A program made the position numbers and the translations under genes. Below, in pieces: positions 1 through 6,612 of a stretch of 13,229 bases of DNA. The notes beneath the pieces were generated by a model. The model did no database searches and was not told the origin of the DNA. It saw nothing but the letters and a program-made list of their open reading frames with translations. Each line of letters starts with the position of its first letter. Within the stretch, counting starts at the first letter, position 1. This DNA comes from Bacteroidetes bacterium UBA1952 (GTDB lineage Bacteria; Bacteroidota; Bacteroidia; Chitinophagales; Chitinophagaceae): positions 1 through 13,229 of the forward strand of contig DDEO01000110.1 of NCBI GenBank assembly GCA_002336725.1, read 5' to 3'.

Positions 1-2
1 TT

Positions 3-506
3 GATCCGGGAGATACACGCTTCCTCGAAGACGACGTGGAAGAGAAAATTGACTTTGCAGAGGAAAATGACTTCATCTACGACAAGAAATTTGTGGAAGA
101 TGCAGGCGATTCTGAGAAGTTCAAGCCCGGCATGATCGTAACGCTGCGCGAGATCCGCGAAGAAAACTCGCTGCTCAAGCGCGCCGACAAACGCCCGGTG
201 GCGTTCCGCGATGCCCATCCGGCAACGTCGCAGCCGCTGCTGCTCGGTATCACCAAAGCGTCGCTCTCGACCCGCTCGTGGGTATCTGCCGCTTCGTTCC
301 AAGAGACGACCAAGGTGCTGTCGCAGGCCGCCATCAACGGCAAGGCCGACTACCTGCAGGGCCTCAAGGAGAACGTAATTACCGGAAATCTTATCCCCGC
401 CGGTACGGGCTCCCGCGATTTCGAAAACCTGGTCGTAGGTTCTAAAGAAGACTTCGACCTGCTGCTCTCCAACCGCGAGGTGCTGACGTTCGACGAAGAC
501 GAGTAA
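3..506 (+). CDS. rpoC: DNA-directed RNA polymerase subunit beta', C-terminal end (partial)
   Basis: The last 167 residues of the beta' subunit, which with beta forms the catalytic core of RNA polymerase. The frame is open to the left edge, so the true start lies outside the window; the GTG at 36 is internal. The diagnostic C-terminal signature is clear: a KASLSTRSWVSAASFQETTK stretch, then AAINGKADYLQGLKENVITG and NLIPAGTG, the conserved region that packs near the trigger loop and the omega subunit. The gene ends in an acidic tail (FDEDE), as often seen in Bacteroidota. A strong palindromic terminator follows 24 bases after the stop, so this is the end of the rpoBC transcript. Nothing unusual in the visible part. 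Confidence 0.97.
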   Translation, partial: DPGDTRFLEDDVEEKIDFAEENDFIYDKKFVEDAGDSEKFKPGMIVTLREIREENSLLKRADKRPVAFRDAHPATSQPLLLGITKASLSTRSWVSAASFQETTKVLSQAAINGKADYLQGLKENVITGNLIPAGTGSRDFENLVVGSKEDFDLLLSNREVLTFDEDE

Positions 507-529
507 GCCGTTTTAAGCGGTATCAAATC

Positions 530-575
530 AGAAAGCCATTTCCGGAAATTTCCGGAAATGGCTTTCTTGTTTTGG
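530..575 (+). terminator. rpoC terminator built from two TTCCGGAA palindromes
   Basis: Positions 530-567 form a perfect 38-base palindrome: AGAAAGCCATTTCCGGAAAT and its reverse complement, sharing the central AT. The two overlapping ATTTCCGGAAAT units are at 538-549 and 548-559. The TTGTTTT tail at 567-573 fits Rho-independent termination. It could work on both strands, but no gene on the minus strand converges here. Confidence 0.8.
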
Positions 576-671
576 GGGGCGCGCCTTCCGCGATTTCCGG
601 AAAAACGGCTGTGGAACGTTGTGGGTGCGCTGCGTCCCGTATCCGCGCAAAAGCAGATGCGTATTATGCCG

Positions 672-679
672 TATATTTG
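672..679 (+). promoter_or_regulatory. -7 box of the Rpn nuclease gene
   Basis: TATATTTG matches the Bacteroidota -7 consensus TAnnTTTG exactly and lies 19 bases before the ATG at 699. No good -33 TTG is visible 19-21 bases upstream, so this rests on the -7 box alone. Confidence 0.45.
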
Positions 680-698
680 AGAAGAAAGAAAATGACTT

Positions 699-1562
699 AT
701 GCAGGCGCGCTATCTGAACCCCTATACCGATTTTGGCTTCAAGAAAATCTTCGGCGAAGAGGCCGGCAAACCGCTGTTGATAGATTTCCTGAACGCCCTT
801 CTGCCCGAGCAAAGCAAAATCATTGACCTGCGCTTTAAAAACACCGAACAACTGGGCCTCACGGATATTGAACGCAAAGCCATTTACGACATCTATTGCG
901 AGAATGACCGGGGCGAGAAGTTCATCGTGGAACTGCAAAAGGCAAAGCAAACCTATTTCAAAGAACGTACCGTTTATTATTCCACTTTTCCCATTCGCGA
1001 GCAGGCAGAAAGAGGCAGTTGGGATTTCAATCTGAAAGCCGTTTACTGCATTGGCATTCTGGATTTCAATTTCGAAGATGCCGGTGAGTCATTAGCTGAG
1101 AAAGAAGCCTTCCTGCACACCATAAAGCTTACCAATCAGTACGGGCGGGTTTTCTACGACAAGCTGACCTATCTGTACCTGGAAATGCCGAACTTTATCA
1201 AAAGCGAAGGCGAGCTGGAGAACCGATTAGACCAGTGGCTTTATTTCCTCAAAAACCTTCAAAATTTCTCTGATATGCCGACGATCTTCAAAGACGATGT
1301 GCTGGAACAGGCTTTTGAAAAAGCAGAACTGGCCAATATGGGGGCCGCTGAACGTGATAAATACGAGGCGAGCCTGAAAGTCTATCGCGACCTCAAAAAC
1401 GTGATAGATACCGCCTTTGATGACGGTATCGAGAAAGGTATCGAGAAAGGCATTCTGGAAGGCGAGCGCAAGACCGCAAAGCGGCTTAAAAAGCTCGGTG
1501 TATCTGTCGAAATTATTATGCAGGCAACCGGCCTGTCGGCAGAAGAAATTCAGAAATTATAG
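699..1562 (+). CDS. Rpn family PD-(D/E)XK nuclease / transposase-like protein
   Basis: 287 residues. The N-terminus (RYLNPYTDFGFKKIFGEE) and the following LIDFLNALL are the hallmark of the Rpn/PDDEXK_2 family, recombination-promoting nucleases that cut DNA and are often annotated as transposases. The likely catalytic residues are D64 (AIYDIYCEND) and E78-x-Q80 (FIVELQK), the D...ExQ form of the PD-(D/E)XK core. Residues about 110-230 are the usual helical middle domain. The C-terminus carries GIEKGIEKGILEGERK, the low-complexity repeat typical of the family, then a small helical end. The ATG at 699 is chosen because a TATATTTG box and an A-rich leader precede it and homologues begin at this point. 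It stands alone between rpoC and a convergent glycosyltransferase. Family members are usually accessory and variable in copy number. The exact cellular role is not established here. Confidence 0.88.
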   Translation: MQARYLNPYTDFGFKKIFGEEAGKPLLIDFLNALLPEQSKIIDLRFKNTEQLGLTDIERKAIYDIYCENDRGEKFIVELQKAKQTYFKERTVYYSTFPIREQAERGSWDFNLKAVYCIGILDFNFEDAGESLAEKEAFLHTIKLTNQYGRVFYDKLTYLYLEMPNFIKSEGELENRLDQWLYFLKNLQNFSDMPTIFKDDVLEQAFEKAELANMGAAERDKYEASLKVYRDLKNVIDTAFDDGIEKGIEKGILEGERKTAKRLKKLGVSVEIIMQATGLSAEEIQKL

Positions 1563-1669
1563 CTGCCGGGTTTGGGCGTTCCTTTGAAGAAATTCGTCTG
1601 CACGGCCGTCGGTATTTCCGGAAATTTTCTGCTCCCGACAAATCCAATAGCCCTCCGCGAAACGAGCCG

Positions 1670-2383
1670 CTACTTTGCCCAGATATTGTATTTCAGGATG
1701 CACCAGATGGCACGAAAACCGTCTTTCCAGCCGATTTTCTTGCCTTCTTCATAGGTGCGGCCATAGTAGGAAATGCCTACTTCATAAATCCGCACCTTGG
1801 GCACACGGCTGATTTTGGCCGTTACTTCCGGCTCAAAGCCAAAGCGTTTTTCTTTTAATTTCAATCCCTGCACCAGGTCGCGGCGAAACAGCTTGTAGCA
1901 GGTTTCCATGTCCGTGAGGTTTAGGTTGGTGAGCATATTGCTCAGGCTCGTGAGCCAGCGGTTGCCGATGGAATGCCAGAAAAACAATACCCGGTGCGGA
2001 TTGCCGCCCATAAAGCGCGATCCATACACCACATCAGCAAAGCCATCCACAATGGGTTTGAGCAACAGATTGTATTCCTGCGGGTCGTACTCCAGGTCGG
2101 CATCCTGAATGATGATATAATCGCCCGTGGCCTCGCGAATGCCGGTATGCAGCGCCGCGCCTTTGCCCTGATTCACCTCGTGTTTGCGGTATTGAATGCC
2201 CAGTTCGGGGTAGGCGGCGGCGTAGTTCAGGATGGCCTCTTCGGTATTGTCTTTAGAGCAATCGTTGACAATAATAACCTCTTTGCGGAAACCGCCGATT
2301 AGTTCCACAGCCCGCAGGCGGTCCAGAATCCGGTGAATGGTCGGGCCTTCGTTGTAGGCGGGAATGACGATGGAAAGAACCAT
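1670..2383 (-). CDS. Glycosyltransferase family 2, dolichol-phosphate-sugar synthase-like
   Basis: 237 residues, a single GT-A domain. It begins MVLSIVIPAYNEGPTI, the nucleotide-sugar binding start of GT2 enzymes; NDCSKDNT (N40-D41) follows, then NQGKGAALHTGI and the metal-binding DAD at 94-96 (IIQDADLEYDP). The TDMETCYKLFRR and FGFEPEVTAKI segments and the C-terminal GKKIGWKDGFRAIW are characteristic of the DPM1-like branch, which moves a sugar from a nucleotide donor to a polyprenyl phosphate carrier at the inner face of the membrane. There are no multi-pass membrane segments, so it is the short catalytic form. Donor and acceptor cannot be read from sequence. It is convergent with the Rpn gene and divergent from the secreted phosphatase-fold gene; no other glycan genes adjoin it. 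No clear Shine-Dalgarno sequence is present before the ATG. Confidence 0.9.
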   Translation of the reverse strand: MVLSIVIPAYNEGPTIHRILDRLRAVELIGGFRKEVIIVNDCSKDNTEEAILNYAAAYPELGIQYRKHEVNQGKGAALHTGIREATGDYIIIQDADLEYDPQEYNLLLKPIVDGFADVVYGSRFMGGNPHRVLFFWHSIGNRWLTSLSNMLTNLNLTDMETCYKLFRRDLVQGLKLKEKRFGFEPEVTAKISRVPKVRIYEVGISYYGRTYEEGKKIGWKDGFRAIWCILKYNIWAK

Positions 2384-2575
2384 GAAAACGGGTGCGCTAG
2401 AGCAATTTTAAGAAAAGGAAAAATCCGGGAATCCAATAAAATAAAAAGCAAATCCTGCAAAAGGCACGCGAAGGTAAAAGATTGTTGGCAGCCATCGGAA
2501 AACACCCGCCGGAACCGCCGCTTTTCAGGGCGTTATTATTATAAGATTTTAACCAAGCTGATGAAAACGACAAGG

Positions 2576-2583
2576 TAATTTTG
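2576..2583 (+). promoter_or_regulatory. -7 box of the secreted EEP-fold gene
   Basis: TAATTTTG matches TAnnTTTG exactly, 15 bases before the ATG at 2599. A TTG codon that could extend the reading frame upstream lies inside this box, which argues for the ATG as the real start. No convincing -33 element is visible. Confidence 0.5.
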
Positions 2584-2598
2584 CGGACTTTTTTCCCC

Positions 2599-3798
2599 AT
2601 GCGCCGGATTTTCTACGCTCTGATTTCCCTTTTTTGCTTTTCCCAACTGCCTTCTGCCCTTGCGCAGAGCAGCGCCGACAGCTTCCGCGTGGTAACCTGG
2701 AACCTGGAATGGTGGGGTAGCGGCTCGCCACACAATACCGGTCGGCAGGTTTCTAAAACCCAGACACTCTTAGAAACGATAAATGCCGATTTTTATGGTT
2801 TTCAGGAGATTGTGAATGTAGATTCCTTTCAGAATATGGTGGCCCGTCTGCCCAACGGCCCGTGGGAAAGCATTGTCTCGTCCTATGCCTCCCTTGCGCC
2901 TACGCCTTCAAACTTCAATTACGAGCGGGCGCAAAAGCTGGGCTTTCTCTACCGCCCGTCGCAGTTCCGGAATGTGCGCTCCCGTGCTTTTCTGAGTGGC
3001 CATCCTTATGCCTATGGCGATTTTGCTTCCGGGCGCTATCCGATGCTGGTAGAAGGCGAATTGCGGTGTAGCAATAATAGCTGGCAGCCCATGAGCTTCA
3101 TCGTGCTGCACGCCAAAGCTATGACCGATAACAGCTCCTGCAACCGGCGCGAAGAAGGCGCTTATATCCTGAAAGACACCCTGGACCGGAAATTTTCCGG
3201 AAAAGAATTCCTGATTCTGGGCGATTTCAACGACGATCTGGATACCAGCATTTGTGGAGACCGGCGCTTCGGGGCTTACCGTGATTTTGTTCGCGATTCG
3301 GTGGGGCCGGATTCCTATCAATGTCTTACGCTTCCCATCAGCCTTGCCGGCGAGCGCAGCAGCGATGCCTATCCCAGCCTGATCGACCATTTTATTGCCT
3401 CGCGGCCACTGGCCCGCTACTACATAAACGGCAGCGCCCGGTCGTTGCGCAGTCTCGCCAATGCCACCGTCAGCAGCTATTCCAAAGACATTTCCGACCA
3501 CTATCCGGTGCAAGCTACTTTTTACCGGCCAGCAAGCGCCCTGTTGATAGAAAGCGTTTCCCCGACGGCTGCCTGTTCTTTGTTCCCCAACCCGGTGCAG
3601 TCGCAGTTGCAGGTAAACGGCCTGCAAGATGCTGCCGCTTATCAGGTGATTGACTTGCTGGGCCGGGTATTGCAGGTAGGCGTGCTCGATCCTTTTAACC
3701 CAATGCTACCGGTAAGCAGCCTGCCTTCCGGAACGTATTTGCTTCAGCTCAACCAGAAGAATGGGCCTGCGCAGTGGCTGCGTTTTGTGAAGCAATAA
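2599..3798 (+). CDS. Secreted endonuclease/exonuclease/phosphatase-family protein with T9SS sorting domain
   Basis: 399 residues from the ATG at 2599. A signal peptide (basic MRRIF, hydrophobic core, cleavage near LAQ at 21-23) leads into an EEP fold, the DNase I / sphingomyelinase / inositol phosphatase superfamily. Active-site motifs appear in the expected order: TWNLEWW (N36), GFQEIV (E70, metal ligand), LILGDFND (D209, N211), LIDHF (D263, H264) and the closing SDHYP (D300, H301). Residues about 327-399 are a T9SS type A sorting domain (SLFPNPVQSQLQV, VIDLLGRVLQ, LPSGTYLLQL, RFVKQ), so the protein should cross the outer membrane and be released or anchored at the surface. Substrate (extracellular DNA, phospholipid or another phosphoester) is not predictable. 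Three copies of the TTCCGGAA palindrome lie inside the gene, read as FRN, FSGK and SGT. Confidence 0.92.
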   Translation: MRRIFYALISLFCFSQLPSALAQSSADSFRVVTWNLEWWGSGSPHNTGRQVSKTQTLLETINADFYGFQEIVNVDSFQNMVARLPNGPWESIVSSYASLAPTPSNFNYERAQKLGFLYRPSQFRNVRSRAFLSGHPYAYGDFASGRYPMLVEGELRCSNNSWQPMSFIVLHAKAMTDNSSCNRREEGAYILKDTLDRKFSGKEFLILGDFNDDLDTSICGDRRFGAYRDFVRDSVGPDSYQCLTLPISLAGERSSDAYPSLIDHFIASRPLARYYINGSARSLRSLANATVSSYSKDISDHYPVQATFYRPASALLIESVSPTAACSLFPNPVQSQLQVNGLQDAAAYQVIDLLGRVLQVGVLDPFNPMLPVSSLPSGTYLLQLNQKNGPAQWLRFVKQ

Positions 3799-3863
3799 AA
3801 AAACTCCACACAAAATGCAGTGGCGTTGGCTTTCGCGCCCGTCGCCGGCATTTCGTTTGCCGT

Positions 3864-3975
3864 GCCCTTTCCGCGAAGGGCGTTGCCCATCGCTGGCCGA
3901 TGACGCGAGGGGCGTTGCCACCTCGCTGGCCGATGATGCCCTTTCAGGGCTTAGGGCAGCGATGGTATATAGCCT
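3864..3975. repeat. Structured intergenic repeat block
   Basis: A gene-free stretch with closely packed inverted repeats: GCCCTT/AAGGGC (3864-3881), CATCG/CGATG (3888-3902), GCGAGG/CCTCGC (3905-3926) and GCCCT/AGGGC (3938-3950). Two direct copies of a 26-27-base unit lie at 3878-3903 and 3910-3936 (both begin GGGCGTTGCC and end CGCTGGCCGATGA), and a related GGGCAGCGATGG follows. Short ORFs across it read as repeats rather than protein. It resembles the REP-like or miniature elements common between genes in this phylum; the exact family is not recognised. Confidence 0.6.
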
Positions 3976-3993
3976 ATGCGCGTTTGGTATAAG

Positions 3994-4034
3994 AAAGCCG
4001 GATTCCACACGATTGCGGAATCCGGCTTTTTGAA
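3994..4034. terminator. Bidirectional terminator between convergent genes
   Basis: AAAGCCGGATTCC (3994-4006) pairs perfectly with GGAATCCGGCTTT (4017-4029): a 13-base stem with a 10-base loop, followed by a T run on the plus strand and preceded by an A-rich run that serves as the T tract on the minus strand. It lies between the stops of the secreted EEP-fold gene and the heme oxygenase gene and can end both transcripts. Confidence 0.85.
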
Positions 4035-4064
4035 TTTTGGATCCGGGGATTAAATCCCGGATTA

Positions 4065-4652
4065 TTATCCTTGCTTCGCTGCTTCTAAGTGCTTCTCAAA
4101 AAGCGCGAAAGTTTCGCGGGCCGCAGAAAGCACTTCTTCCTGCGTGCCGGGGTTGGCCTCGCCAAAAGCATTGAGTGCGCCGATAAACTTGCCCCACATC
4201 ATGCGGGTTTGTTCGCCGTAGCTGTCGAAGTAGCGAGTGTGGTGCAGATCCTGCGGCAGGTTTTTGCGCACGATACCACCTACAATCTGTCCGCCCATTG
4301 TGGAGCCTTCCAGCACATAAAGTGCGCCAAAAGCCTGAGCAGCGGTGTTAATTACTGGTAGTTCGGCGGCCAGGTTTTGCGTGCAGTCATGAGAACCCAG
4401 CGCCTGCAGGTCGTTGGACATATGGCCCATCGTGCGGCGCGAAGCCTGATCGGGCAGGTGGCTCGTATCTATTTTCCGGAAAACGGCATCTTCTACCGGC
4501 TTCAGGTAGGTGTACATCGCGCAGAGCAGGCGGGTGTAGGAGTCCTTGTCGCGGGCCGATTTCAGGAGCGGCATCATCGCTTTTTCGGTGGCGGCGTGTT
4601 CGCTTTTGGTTTCTTCGCGCAGTTGTTCTGCCAGCGTCATCGTTGCATTCAT
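4065..4652 (-). CDS. Biliverdin-producing heme oxygenase
   Basis: 195 residues, normal length for bacterial heme oxygenases, which open heme to biliverdin, CO and iron in the cytoplasm, either for iron release or to supply bilin to a bacteriophytochrome. The N-terminus LREETKSEHAATEKAMM places the proximal heme ligand at H19. The distal-helix signature LYVLEGSTMGGQIV is at 111-124, with the flexible glycines G116, G120 and G121 over the heme. The ending is the usual helical tail. No phytochrome gene is visible in the window, so iron acquisition or a distant photoreceptor are both open. Two methionines (1 and 5) are possible starts; the outer one is used. A weak -7-like TATCTTCG lies on this strand at 4686-4693. 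A TTTTCCGGAAAA palindrome (4472-4483) sits inside the gene, read here as VFRKI. Confidence 0.88.
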   Translation of the reverse strand: MNATMTLAEQLREETKSEHAATEKAMMPLLKSARDKDSYTRLLCAMYTYLKPVEDAVFRKIDTSHLPDQASRRTMGHMSNDLQALGSHDCTQNLAAELPVINTAAQAFGALYVLEGSTMGGQIVGGIVRKNLPQDLHHTRYFDSYGEQTRMMWGKFIGALNAFGEANPGTQEEVLSAARETFALFEKHLEAAKQG

Positions 4653-4728
4653 GGCTCTTAAAATAAAAAGTGTTTTCTGAGTTCGCGAAGATAGCCCCGT
4701 AAAAATCGCACAGGTCTAAAAGGGGTGC

Positions 4729-4736
4729 TAACATTG
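4729..4736 (+). promoter_or_regulatory. -7-like box immediately before ftcD
   Basis: TAACATTG differs at one position from TAnnTTTG and ends five bases before the ATG at 4742. Transcription from it would start at or within a base or two of the start codon, giving a leaderless message. No clear -33 element. Confidence 0.35.
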
Positions 4737-4741
4737 CGGTT

Positions 4742-5821
4742 ATGAAACCGCTTCTGGAGTGCATTCCCAATTTCAGCGAAGGCCGCAACCCCGAAACCAT
4801 TGCCGCGCTGGCGCAGGCTATTGAGTCGGTGCCTGGTGTGGCGCTTTTGCATCAGGACGTGAGCGCCGGTGCCAACCGCACGGTGATGACCTTCGCCGGG
4901 CAGCCCGAAGCCGTTATCGAAGCTGCTTATCGCGCCCTGAAAACCGCTGCCCAACGGATTGATATGCGCAGGCAGGCCGGTGTGCATCCGCGCATCGGCG
5001 CTACGGATGTGTGTCCGTTTGTACCGCTGGCTGGGATAGAAGTAAGCGAAGCCGTTGCGCTGGTAGATGCGCTGGCCGAGCGGGTGGGGAAGGAGCTGCA
5101 TATTCCGGTATTTCTCTATGAAGAAAACGCCACACAGCTACACCGCAAAACGCTGCCGCAAATCCGGCGCGGCGAATATGAAGGGCTGGCGGAAAAAATA
5201 AAAGACCCGCGCTGGAAACCCGACTACGGCCCGCAAACCTTCAACGCTGCCACCGGGGCCACCGTGTTGGGCGTGCGGAAATTGCTGGTCGCTTTTAATA
5301 TTTCGCTGAAAGGAATCGGGTTGGAAGCCGTCCGCGAAATGGCCGTCCGACTGCGCGAAACGGGTGCAAGTGGCCGGCAGTTGCAGGAAGGCGAAGCGCC
5401 GCGTGGGCTGCTGCCTGCCGTCCGCGTCATTGGCTGGTATCAGCCCGACTACGACACGGCGCAGCTTTCGATGAATCTGCTGGATTATCACATTACCCCA
5501 CCACTGACGGCTTTTCTGGCCGCCGAAGCACTAACCCGCGAATATGGCGGCGAAATCATTGGCTCTGAATTGATTGGCCTGATGCCGGAAGCGTGTTTGC
5601 TGGAAGCAGGCCGGTATTTTATTTCCGGAAATAAGGGTGAAATTTCCGGAAATAAGGGTGAAATTTCCGGAAATAAGGGCGGTTTTTCGCTTCAGGAAGC
5701 CGGTATCCGACAGTTGAAGTTAGACGGGCAGCGCCCTTTCCTTCCCGATGCGCAGATTCTGGAATACCGGCTGCGGGAAGCAGGGCTGCTGGATTCGCCG
5801 TTTGATGGGATTGAAGCCTAA
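4742..5821 (+). CDS. ftcD: Glutamate formimidoyltransferase
   Basis: 359 residues. The enzyme transfers the formimino group from N-formiminoglutamate to tetrahydrofolate, the last step of one route of histidine breakdown. The start is fixed by the canonical N-terminus LLECIPNFSEGRN. The family signatures follow: SAGANRTVMTFAG, QAGVHPRIGATDVCPFVPL (with the catalytic-region histidine at 82) and YEENAT, then the C-terminal subdomain from about 180 (GARKLLVAFNISL-like segment, read here as GVRKLLVAFNISL). The length fits a stand-alone transferase; the cyclodeaminase domain of the mammalian fusion is absent. Residues 294-314 are three tandem copies of a seven-residue unit, ISGNKGE twice and ISGNKGG once, encoded by a 21-base repeat that contains ATTTCCGGAAAT. 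This lies in a loop before the last helices, where homologues vary. No other histidine-degradation gene (hutH, hutU, hutI) is in the window. Confidence 0.93.
   Translation: MKPLLECIPNFSEGRNPETIAALAQAIESVPGVALLHQDVSAGANRTVMTFAGQPEAVIEAAYRALKTAAQRIDMRRQAGVHPRIGATDVCPFVPLAGIEVSEAVALVDALAERVGKELHIPVFLYEENATQLHRKTLPQIRRGEYEGLAEKIKDPRWKPDYGPQTFNAATGATVLGVRKLLVAFNISLKGIGLEAVREMAVRLRETGASGRQLQEGEAPRGLLPAVRVIGWYQPDYDTAQLSMNLLDYHITPPLTAFLAAEALTREYGGEIIGSELIGLMPEACLLEAGRYFISGNKGEISGNKGEISGNKGGFSLQEAGIRQLKLDGQRPFLPDAQILEYRLREAGLLDSPFDGIEA
5621..5683 (+). repeat. Three tandem 21-base repeats inside ftcD
   Basis: Units at 5621-5641, 5642-5662 and 5663-5683. Each is ATTTCCGGAAAT plus AAGGGTGAA (third copy AAGGGCGGT). 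The first two are identical, which points to recent duplication. The period is a multiple of three, so the reading frame is kept. Confidence 0.95.
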
Positions 5822-5882
5822 AGGCATCACCCTTTTAAGCTTTTCCGGAATACTGGCCCGTTCCTTGCTGGAGTCGGCGATA

Positions 5883-6092
5883 TTATAAGGCTTCAGGACT
5901 TCTCTTTGTGGAACTGGCAATCCCGTCTGGCTCGGCGTAGTTGGCCGCCGCGTTTTTGTTGATACTGTCCAGAATTTGCCGGACATCGAGCCGCTTGGAT
6001 TTGACCGTGATGCCTGTGATTTCCTGGTCTCCAATCTGTGCAGTTGCGGATAGGGATAGCAGGGAAAGAAAAAAGCAGAGGATGCGTTTCAT
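5883..6092 (-). CDS. Short secreted protein, possibly the 5' remnant of a decayed gene
   Basis: 69 residues. It starts with a convincing signal peptide (MKRILCFFLSLLSLSATAQ) and continues DQEITGITVKSKRLDVRQILDSINKNAAANYAEP. The last part resembles the segment before the FYRE motif of Bacteroidota carboxypeptidase-like regulatory-domain proteins (pattern IL..I.KN...NY..EP). After NYAEPDG the frame runs only 13 more codons to TAA at 5883. A neighbouring frame on the same strand continues PVPQREVLKPYNIADSSKE, which would restore a REVLK segment at about the right distance. I therefore suspect a frameshifted, 3'-truncated remnant, but a genuine small secreted peptide cannot be excluded. It has its own candidate promoter at 6122-6154. 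Confidence 0.45.
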   Translation of the reverse strand: MKRILCFFLSLLSLSATAQIGDQEITGITVKSKRLDVRQILDSINKNAAANYAEPDGIASSTKRSPEAL

Positions 6093-6121
6093 GGGTGCTG
6101 TGGGGGAAGGTTTCTGTTCTA

Positions 6122-6154
6122 CAAATATGGCTTGGAAGGGGATTTAACAAAAAA
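6122..6154 (-). promoter_or_regulatory. Candidate promoter of the short secreted ORF
   Basis: On the minus strand TTTTTTG (6148-6154) lies 18 bases before CATATTTG (6122-6129), which matches TAnnTTTG except at its first base. It is about 30 bases upstream of the ATG at 6092. Confidence 0.35.
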
Positions 6155-6236
6155 TGGCTAAATGATTTTTGCAGGTTTTTTTTGGAAAGGCGGGTGCGTC
6201 CGCGTTCTTGACGGGCTTCTTCCGGAACTTACGCGG

Positions 6237-6470
6237 AGAGCCAACCCTAGGCTCTAATTGCCACGTCCTTTAGGGCGTGGTCGAGGGCTTGGCTCTTCTT
6301 AGCGAAGGCCTTCAGGCCTTTAGCGAATGCAGATGCCTGTTTAGGCGAGAGGTTTCGACCCATTAGTAAAAGGCCTAAAGGCCTCTGGAAAATAGGGGTG
6401 TCTCTTTCCCCCGCCCTAAAGGGCGGGGCAATTAGCCTAAAGGGCGGGGCAATTAGCCTAAAGGGGCTTC
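6237..6470. repeat. Array of short hairpins with four-base loops, plus 21-base tandem repeat
   Basis: No gene is supported here. Successive inverted repeats: AGAGCC/GGCTCT (6237-6255), CCACGTCC/GGGCGTGG with loop TTTA and one G-T pair (6261-6280), AAGGCC/GGCCTT with loop TTCA (6305-6320), GCCT/AGGC with loop GTTT (6335-6346), AGGCC/GGCCT with loop TAAA (6371-6384) and CCCCGCCC/GGGCGGGG with loop TAAA (6409-6428). A 21-base unit is tandemly repeated at 6415-6435 and 6436-6456 with a partial third copy to 6467. Similar hairpins mark IS200/IS605-type ends and REP-like elements, but no transposase is present. Confidence 0.7.
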
Positions 6471-6493
6471 CGTTCGCCTTTGGCGGTCCAACA

Positions 6494-6583
6494 GCGCAGC
6501 ATCCAACGCGCAGCATCCAAGCCGAAGGCTCCAACAACCCAAAGGGCTTCCAACGCGCAGCATCCAACAGCGCAGCGTCCAAC
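6494..6583. repeat. Interspersed GCGCAGCATCCAAC repeats
   Basis: Four copies of a 13-14-base unit: 6494-6507, 6508-6520, 6555-6568 and 6570-6583 (the last with G for A). Between the second and third lie related fragments ending in TCCAAC. They end 30 bases before the lpxK start and may therefore be in its leader or promoter region. Confidence 0.75.
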
Positions 6584-6612
6584 CATACGAAGTGTGTACC
6601 TTGCCGCCTGCT

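Noticed and set aside
699..1562. Insertion sequence around the Rpn-type gene
   Set aside because: I found no terminal inverted repeats or target duplication flanking the gene; the family name 'transposase' does not imply an IS.
2908..3627. 239-codon minus-strand ORF inside the secreted EEP-fold gene
   Set aside because: The plus strand has signal peptide, catalytic motifs and sorting domain; this one is an antisense shadow.
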